Assembly (NCBI GenBank): GCA_947650365.1
Contig: OX393550.1
Span: forward strand, 54,608,366-54,672,365
Reading direction: 5' to 3'
DNA from: Chamaelirium japonicum
Taxonomy: Eukaryota; Streptophyta; Magnoliopsida; Liliales; Melanthiaceae
Length of the DNA stretch: 64,000 nt
How positions within the stretch are numbered: the first letter of the stretch is position 1; each line of letters opens with the position of its first letter. Below are positions 57,209 through 64,000 of the stretch, one piece after another. The position numbers and the translations under genes were made by a program. The notes beneath the pieces were generated by a model. That model was not told the DNA's origin, did no database searches, and saw nothing but the letters and a program-made list of their open reading frames with translations.

Positions 57209-57932
57209 GGCGTTTAGTTTGGCTGTTTGCTTATAAGTAGAGTTGTTTCTATAAGAAAAGTTCTGCTAAAAAAAGCTCTTGTAATAAGCAAAGTCGTTTG
57301 GCAACTCTGTTTAGATACACTCTTAAAAGAAAAAAGTGTGTTTGGTTAACCTCTCTTTTATAGCACTTATTTTGGGATAATATTGTTATAATTTTGGGAC
57401 GGAGGAGGTCTCGTTGCAAATCTCGCAGCAAACGAGGGACGAAGGAGGTCTGCGGAGGAGGCAGACAAGGGGTGGACTGCGGAGGAGGCGGACAAGGGGC
57501 AGACTGCGGAGGAGGGCAGACTGCGGTGGAGGTGCAGACTGAGGGTAGACTGCGGAGGAGGAGGACGGACGAGGGGCGGTGAAGCGTTGACGAGGGGCGG
57601 AGGAGGGCGGACTGCGGAGGTCTCGCTGTAGATCACGCGGGAGAGGAACAATATATTTTTCCTCCCGAGCGGCTGCGGAGAATTTATACCCTATGTATTT
57701 TTCTGATAAGTGAGGGGCTCAATAGTCCAAAAAAACGCTGAGCGAATAAATGCAAAAAAGTTTTTTTCAAAAAATCTTTGGTCTGGTTACTTATGAAAAA
57801 AGAGAAAAAAGAGCTTATCTCTTAAAATAAGCATTGCAAAAAAATACTCGACCAAACAGGCTTTTTGGATAAAAAAGCACTTATTTATCAAATAACTCCA
57901 ATAAGTACTTAAAATCAGCCGAGCTAAACGCC
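57209..57932. mobile_element. Non-autonomous TIR element (724 bp)
   Basis: The left end GGCGTTTAGTTTGGCTG pairs with the right end, whose reverse complement is GGCGTTTAGCTCGGCTG. Copy 1 of the duplication lacks the element. Inside is a GC-rich minisatellite of CAGACTGCGGAGGAGG type (about 57460-57620). I could not see a clean target-site duplication, so the superfamily is left open. Confidence 0.75.
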
Positions 57933-58220
57933 CAGGTGGTTATCAAATGCTATGGCATGTTTCCTCCTACTCTGCAATGGCGTGCCTCCCTCTCACCTTA
58001 GTGGCGACCCTTCCTTTCATGTGGGATTATTAAATTTAATTTTGGTATTTTTCTCGCTTTTGTGTTGAGTTTCGACCATTGATCTATATATATATGGTGC
58101 TGGTTCCTTAGCAGGTGATGCATTAACCACTTTGTTAGTTCCTTGAAAAAAAAAAGGCCCAAGTAGAGGGGTAGCTTTTACTTACCACCAATGAACGGAT
58201 GGGTAAGGTAGAAAAAAAAA

Positions 58221-59885
58221 GGAAAATGATTCACGTTTCACCTTCTATAAGCCCCAAACAAGTCTCATGACATGGCAAAAGTTTAAATGTTTTATTTGCC
58301 CTCAAGAGCAGGGTCTATACGTGGTAAGTATAGACTCTCATTTCCATCAGAATTTTTAAATATAATTTTTTGGGAGTTGTGTTTTTTACTTTAAAAAATA
58401 CATAACTTCTTGTATATATATCAAAATTTTATAAAAATATGTACTTTTGGAATCTACTCATGTAGCTTTACAAAACTAGATCATATTGCCTATGAAATTC
58501 TAAGAAAAAAAATTGGACATAAGCCTACTATAGGGGTGTAAACAAAGCACATCGGTCCGAACCCGACCTGAACCTGGTCCAACTCGATCAACGGCCCGAC
58601 CCGGCCCAGTCCGAACACACCATGGGCTGGGGTAAAGCTGCCACCTTGAGCCCGAAGCCCGGCCCGATCCGGCTTGAAAAGAAGCACCTTGAGCCCATAT
58701 TTAGTCATTTGCTGATTGTTATAAAAAAACTCAAAATGTCACTTTTGAAATTTTTGTTTCACGTTAACTGACTAAATGTCACTTACAAAAGCAAATGTCA
58801 TGTAAAACTGACAGTTGTAAAATCAAGAGACACTTTATCGGACACAAACTAACTATAAAAGTATCTCTTAATTTTACAACAGTCAAAAACTGAAAATGAC
58901 ACGTTCGAAATCAAATGTCACATAAATTGATAATTATAAAATTAAGAGATACTTTATCGGTAGTTTATGTCGGATAAAATGTCTCTTGATTTTGCAAGTG
59001 TAAGTTTTACATGACATTTGTTTTTGTAAGTGACATTTAGTCAGTTAACAAGAAACCAAGATTTCAAAAGTAACATTTAAGTTTTTGATAGTTATAAAAT
59101 TAAGATACATTTTTATCAGCAGTTTGTGTCCGATAAATGTCTCTTGATTTTGCAACTGTCAGTTTTACGTAACATTTGTTTTTGTAAGTGATATTTAGTT
59201 ATTTAACATAAAACCAAGATTTCGAAAGTGACATTTTCAGTTTGTGCACTTATAAAATTAATAGACTTTTATCGGTAATTTGTGTCCGATGTGTCTTTTA
59301 ATTTTGCAACTTTTAGTTTTACGTGACATTTGCTTTTGTAAGTGACATTTAGTTAGTTAACGTGAATCTAATATTTCAAAAGTAATATTTTTAGTTTTTT
59401 ATAACAATCGAACCGGGCTGCAGACTCAAGGTGGCAGCTCGAGATCGGCCCATGGTGTGTTTGGGCCGGGCTGGGTCAGGCCGTTAACAGGGATGTAGCC
59501 GGGTTCAGACCAATGGGCTTTGTTTACACCCGTAGGATAGTCTTATATCCAAATATTTTTCTTAAAATTTTATAAGCAAATGAGTCGAGTTTTGTAGAAC
59601 TCCATGAGTAGATTCTAAAAATATAAATTTTATAAAATTTTGATATGTATATAAGAAGTTATGAATTTTTTGAAGTGAAAAACAAAACTCCCAAAAAATA
59701 TTATTTTAAAATTTTGATGGAAATGGGAGCCTATGTTTTATGCGTATAGAGCCTGCTCTTGGGGGTAAATATGACTTTTGAACTTTTCTTTATTTTTCAT
59801 ATTAAATTGTTAAACCATTGGATGGTTGTCATATTATGGGGCAACTTGATGGGGCCTATAGAATGTGACTCCCCTATCACTGTCC
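58221..59885. mobile_element. Mutator-like foldback element (1665 bp)
   Basis: The ends are imperfect inverted repeats running inward for at least ~440 bp: 58221 to about 58660 against about 59420-59885, roughly 80% identical. Examples are TAGGGGTGTAAACAAAGC (58533) against its complement near 59530, and CTGCCACCTTGAG against CTCAAGGTGGCAG. The interior has repeats of a TGTCTCTTGATTTTGCAA block in both orientations. Nine A's flank each side (58212-58220 and 59886-59894), a possible 9-bp target duplication of the Mutator type. Copy 1 of the duplication has the empty site. No transposase is encoded. Confidence 0.75.
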
Positions 59886-60079
59886 AAAAAAAAAAGTGAA
59901 TAATACTTGTCAGCTACCCTAGGTGTAGTCTCCTGCACCCAATAATTTGGTAACTTTAATTGGCTTGAAAAGTGGGCCCCCACACCTATAAAGAGTAATG
60001 CTATATAGTCAACTCCTTTGCCAAGTTTTGGTTGCCAATTTAACGTGGCACTTAATCACTCAAGTTTTTTTTTTGGTAC

Positions 60080-60990
60080 TAACAATTAGACTAGTTAAGG
60101 TCTAACAAAAGGGGGTCCCCTGAGGTCCCTGTTACATAGGTCAATGACCTCCAGGCTAAAACTTCTAGATAAAATACATGGCCTAGTTAAAACTCTAGCC
60201 CCTTTGGTCAGCAAGTCAGCCACTTGGTTGCCCTCTCAGAATATATGGGTTGCCCGAAATGTGTTGAATTTCCTTACTTTGCATATGCAATCCTGCACCA
60301 AAAGTTGGTCTGAGTCATTGGTGCACAAGGCCTGAATAATCCGATCTGCATCACCTTCAACCCACAGCTGGCCCCTCCACCCTGAGTCTTCAACACATCT
60401 GATGCCGTCCCATAATGCCCTGGCCTCTGTCACGAGAGCCGAGTGAGTGTAGCACAGGCACTCCCCGGTGTAGAGGATACCACCACTGTTGTTCCAGAGG
60501 ATGAACCCCGCTCTCGCCTTCTCTAGTTTGCCGGTCTAAGCCCCATCAAAGTTGAGTTTGAGCTCTTCCCCCACAGGTGGTTCCCATTTGACTTCGACTT
60601 GATGATTTGATAATGGTAGTTCTTGGGTAATAGAATGAAAAGATTTGTTAGTTTGTGTGAATTACTCGAGGCTAAGGATGACACCACGTGCCACTTTTTT
60701 GGGCTCTTCCCTGATTCCTCTGAATAGTTCGTGGTTACGTGCGTTCCAAATGTCCCACACCCCAGCTATAAGTATTCCACCCCTGAGCCGGGCCCTATTG
60801 CCGGATCCCAGTTCTTCGACCAACTCATGTAAGGAGTTTGGCTTCCACATTCTCTCGGTCAGAGACGCAAGAAGTTCCCACGTAGCAGCAGCTCCTACAC
60901 AACCAAAGATCACATGAGATGCATTTTCATCCTCTGTAGCACATCGTCTACAAAGGGGAAGAAGGTCAAGACCTCTCCTGTGGGTATTTG
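60080..60990 (-). pseudogene. LINE C-terminal domains: zinc-binding RT tail and RNase H
   Basis: One frame carries first the zf-RVT motif CRRCATEDENASHVIFGCVG, then GVWDIWNARNHELFRG. After a stop comes an RNase H domain with LNFDGA, VTEARALWDG, VEGDADRII and EGNQVADLL supplying the acidic catalytic residues. Stops interrupt it near 60660, after DGA (about 60537) and before EGNQ (about 60238). It is the C-terminus of a plant L1-type ORF2, inactive. Confidence 0.85.
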
Positions 60991-61580
60991 TAGGGGTGGG
61001 ACTTGGGTAGGTCTGACCCGAACCTAACCCACCCAACCCGAACAATGGACAAACATGGGCAAAGGTAGTTAAAAACTTGGACGGGTTTGGACAAAAAAAG
61101 ATTAACCCGATTTCAAATTGGACGGGTTTGGGCACCGATCTTCCCAACCCGAGAAACCCGAGAAAGTGACACACTAAGGTTGAATGGTTTGATAGTTTTT
61201 TTTTGTATGGAAATCAAAGATTGTCTATTTGATGTTGAATGCTAAGAATTCGTTTGAAATATGTGAGGATATGGGTTGGACTTTATGTTCTCGTTATGCT
61301 ATTCAAAGATTTTTTTTATCCAATTCAAAAATCTGTTTGATTTTTTTTTTTCCATCTATTTATGTGCATAAGCATTTCTTATTGGGCAACCCTCCCATTA
61401 TTTTGTAAATTGGCCAATCTGAGCAACCCGAGGCACCCGAGCAACTAGCATGGACAAGCACAGATTAGGCTTCCACGGGCTCCCCGGGTTCCACGGGCAA
61501 AATGGGTTAAGATTTGTGCAAGTCGGGTTGGGCATGGGCAGACCCTTCAACCAGTTCAACCCGCCCAAGTCCCACCCCTA
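60991..61580. mobile_element. hAT-type MITE (590 bp) inside the LINE
   Basis: The left end TAGGGGTGGGACTTGGG is mirrored at the right end by CCCAAGTCCCACCCCTA. The 8-bp duplication GGTATTTG is perfect (60983-60990 and 61581-61588). An 8-bp duplication plus the TAGGG terminus fits the hAT superfamily. There is no coding capacity; the interior is rich in ACCCGA/TCGGGT phrases. Confidence 0.9.
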
Positions 61581-61753
61581 GGTATTTGGGTGGGACTGTG
61601 CAACGAATGGCTGTGATCATGCTGCGTTTAGTTGGAAACCAAAAATTGGCAATGGAATAAATTCAGGACAAATATTTAGATATTGATCACTATTATATGT
61701 TTTTGTGTGGGCTCCATATATTAATTATTTTATATAATTCTTTTGGGAGACTT

Positions 61754-62488
61754 GGTGAACGGTCACTAACAAGAGATCGGATTAGGAGGAAGGATAGCCA
61801 ACAAGATGGTGTTGCACCATGCCCCTCTTGAAAAGGATGCAGCTAGAGTAAGTCCCACAAATGACATTTATTCCTTTTTAATGACCGAACTTCCCCTTAG
61901 TGCATGTCCCTCCATTCTTGTCACTACATGGCTCAATCCACGTATTTGCTATAGTGATTTTATTGTAGCAATTTTTTTGGAGGGGACGCGATTTCACGGA
62001 AAACAAATTGCTACAGTAGTTTCACTGTAGCAAAAGAGTAACAATCTGCACAGATTGTTACTCTATAAAGATTGTTACTCAATATGCAAAAATTGCTACT
62101 ATTTTGCTATAGCGGTTTCACTGTAGCAAATTTTTTTCTTCACCTAATGAGATTTTTCAAAAAAAAAATACTATTGTGATTTCACCGTAGTAAAAGAACA
62201 ACAATTTGCACAAATAGTTACTCAACAAAGATTGTACTTAATCTATACAGTTTGTTACTCTTTTCCTACAGAGATTTCACTGTAACAAATAAATTTTTCG
62301 ACGAGATTTCTTAAAAAAAAAAGAACTATAATGATTTCACTGTAGCAAAAAAATAACAATTTTCAAAGATTTTCTCTACTTACTATAATGCTTATGTTAA
62401 ACTCGGACTGGGCCCACACTCACATGTATAGCTGCACGTAGGAGTAAGTTGGTCATTTAATGAATGGGAGACTCTATTACCGATCACC
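61754..62488. mobile_element. Candidate insertion in copy 2 with short palindromic repeats
   Basis: It is absent from copy 1. The ends GGTGAACGGT (61754) and ACCGATCACC (62488) are imperfectly complementary. A clear target duplication was not found. The interior 61942-62370 repeats a unit of about 110-120 bp with TTTCACTGTAGCAAAA and GTAACAAT...ATTGTTAC palindromes. The open frame at 61806-62030 has no recognisable domain. Confidence 0.5.
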
Positions 62489-62763
62489 CATGTTTTAGCG
62501 TGATCCCTACCCTCCAAACCAATCATAGAGTACCACATCAGACGATGCAGCAAAGAAATCATTTTCTATCGATCGTCCTTCGTCCGGCTACGAGGCTGCC
62601 ACGCAGCAGGGCAGCACACCCTAACTTCCGAACCCCCCTTCGCGCGGGTTAGTGGCACTCCCCCTGAGCCATGGCTTTTCCCTCCTTTCCCTTCGGTTTT
62701 CGATCTTAAAATGCGCCTCATCCGCCATCGCCTTCGACACCCGTCATAACATCACCGGACACC
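62489..62763 (+). other. 5' flank and probable 5' UTR of the photolyase gene
   Basis: The first ~40 bp are the end of duplication copy 2; the rest becomes GC- and CT-rich towards the start codon at 62764, typical of a plant leader. No TATA box was assigned. Confidence 0.5.
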
Positions 62764-63777
62764 ATGGCCACCATGCAGCCGGTCGATACCAGCCCCGTCC
62801 ACGCCGGCAGGATCACGCTGCTTAAGCCTGGCGGGCCCCCTCCGGCCCGGCCCGGCCCGGTAGTCTACTGGATGTTCCGCGACCAGCGGTCGAGGGACAA
62901 CTGGGCCCTCATCCACGCCGCCCACCTCGCCAGCCGCTCCGCCGCACCCCTCGCCGTCGCATTCAACCTCTTCCCCCGCTTCCTCGGCGCCCACGCCCGC
63001 CAGCTCGGCTTCATGCTCCGCGGCCTCCGCCTGCTCCGCCTCCGCCTCCGCGCCCTCGGCATCCCCTTCTTCCTCCTCCGCGGGGAGGCCGTCGACACCG
63101 TCCCCGGCCTGCTCCGGGAGTGCGGCGCGTCGGCGCTAGTGACCGACTTCTCGCCGCTGCGCCCGGTGCGGGCGTGGAAGGCCGAGATTTGCGAGCGGGT
63201 GGGGCCCACGGTGGCCATCCACGAGGTGGACGCCCACAACGTCGTCCCTGCCCGTGCGGCCTCGGGGAAGCTCGAGTACAGCGCCAGGACCCTCAGGTCC
63301 AAGCTCCACCGCCTCCTACCGGAGTACCTCGTCGAGTTCCCCGAGCTCCCTCAGCTCACTGTTCCCTGGACCGCCGGGGATCCTCCTGAGATCAACTGGG
63401 ACGAGCTCATCGCCGACGTTCTCAGGTACCATGACTAGCACAAGAATCATCAAACCCTTGAAAAGTTGGATTTTTTTTTTTTTTTTTTTTTGGGTCCGTG
63501 TAATTGATCTGTGATTGGATTGTGTATGGGGGTTAGGGAAGGAGAGGAGGTCCCGGAGATCGGGTGGTGCGAACCGGGGGAGGATGCGGCTATGGATGTG
63601 TTGATCGGGAGCAAGGAGGGGTTTCTGACAACGAGACTAATGGGCTACTCCAGTGATCGGAATGACCCGTTGAAGCCGAGGGCCCTGTCGGGCCTTTCGC
63701 CCTACCTCCACTTCGGGCAAATCGCCGCCCAGCGCTGTGCTTTGGAGGCGCGCACCCTCAGGAAAGCTTACCCTCAG
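62764..63777 (+). CDS. PHR1: Class II CPD photolyase, 5' part (exons 1-2), continues past the window
   Basis: This flavoenzyme splits UV-induced cyclobutane pyrimidine dimers using light. Exon 1 is 62764-63425; exon 2 is 63537-63777. The 111-bp intron (CAG|GTACCA...GTTAG) splits an Arg codon, and intron 2 starts at GTGAGC (63778). The N-terminal antenna domain shows [49 protein letters not shown] and [37 protein letters not shown] is near-universal in class II enzymes. Exon 2 has [15 protein letters not shown] and [20 protein letters not shown]. The FAD-binding C-terminal half lies beyond 64000. The start is the first ATG ([10 protein letters not shown]). Nothing looks damaged. In Arabidopsis the gene is PHR1/UVR2. 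Confidence 0.95.
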
Positions 63778-64000
63778 GTGAGCTCTCTGTCACTTAAAAA
63801 AAAGTAAAGCAATGCTCCTGTACTATTGAAGAATTCCATTTCCTCATGTTTTTTCTATCACATTGATTAAATCACCCACAAAACTATTCAATACTACATG
63901 AATGTTCAATGGTATGAGATCCTTGATAATATATTGAACAAGCCAATGGCCCTAAATGATCGAGTTTCCCCTTTAGAGGACCAGAGTGAGCATGAAACTC
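63778..64000 (+). other. Photolyase intron 2, partial
   Basis: AT-rich sequence after the donor GTGAGC. No acceptor followed by the next expected coding block is seen before the window ends. Confidence 0.75.

Larger units (their letters stand above)
60065..61604 (-). mobile_element. 5'-truncated LINE, minus strand, interrupted by a hAT MITE
   Basis: A run of 10 T's (60065-60074) is the poly(A) tail on the minus strand. Coding remnants of the LINE 3' end follow; the 5' end is lost at about 61604. Copy 1 of the duplication lacks it. The hAT MITE at 60991-61580 lies inside it. Confidence 0.8.
57085..62530. repeat. Tandem duplication, copy 2, expanded by insertions
   Basis: This is colinear with copy 1 but split by four insertions: 57209-57932, 58221-59885, 60065 to about 61604, and about 61754-62488. 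Homology resumes after the last insertion with CCAAACCAATCATAGAGTAC (about 62514), which matches 56914 onwards. Copy 1 serves as the empty site for each insertion. Confidence 0.75.

Overview
This window is nuclear DNA of a flowering plant. About 50 kb is stacked LTR retrotransposons, followed by a gene-bearing segment of about 13 kb. The two host genes are a plant IRK-interacting protein (IRKI, DUF641/GIL1 family) and the 5' end of a class II CPD photolyase. Both have very GC-rich 5' coding sequence, which leans towards a monocot, but the species cannot be fixed from this sequence.

Positions 1-50,636 hold the retrotransposons. (i) A decayed Ty1/copia element lies on the minus strand (1051-10868). 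(ii) A Ty3/gypsy chromovirus, called A here, lies on the minus strand (11324-34541) with a perfect AATTA target-site duplication. (iii) Inside A's 5' LTR sits a younger Ty3/gypsy Tat-type element, called B (19820-33914), with a perfect ACGGC duplication and two 821-bp LTRs that differ by only seven transitions. B has gag-protease-RT-RNaseH-aRNaseH-integrase on the minus strand. On the plus strand it carries a spliced antisense gene (23652-26407) next to a ~119-bp tandem array. (iv) A is itself inserted in a degenerate, non-coding gypsy remnant, called C (34547-38101). (v) A gag-only, non-autonomous gypsy element, called D, lies on the plus strand (39525-50631) with a perfect CTATC duplication. 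Its 5' LTR contains a solo LTR of a B-related family (40787-41986), and its two LTRs begin with unrelated sequence.

Positions 50,637-64,000 are the gene region. IRKI is at 52692-54272 (plus strand); a 108-bp intron whose length is a multiple of three is hidden in its open frame. An old tandem duplication follows: copy 1 from about 55797 to 56940 and copy 2 from about 57085 to 62530. Copy 2 was expanded by a TIR element (57209-57932), a 1.67-kb Mutator-like foldback element (58221-59885), a 5'-truncated LINE (60065 to about 61604) with a hAT-type MITE inside it (60991-61580), and another insertion rich in short palindromes (about 61754-62488). The photolyase gene starts at 62764 and runs off the window.

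The nesting gives relative ages: C before A before B, and the D insertion before the solo LTR. No bacterial features, tRNA or rRNA genes, or CRISPR arrays were seen. The most unusual content is B's spliced antisense gene with its satellite-like array, the foldback element, and D's mismatched LTRs.
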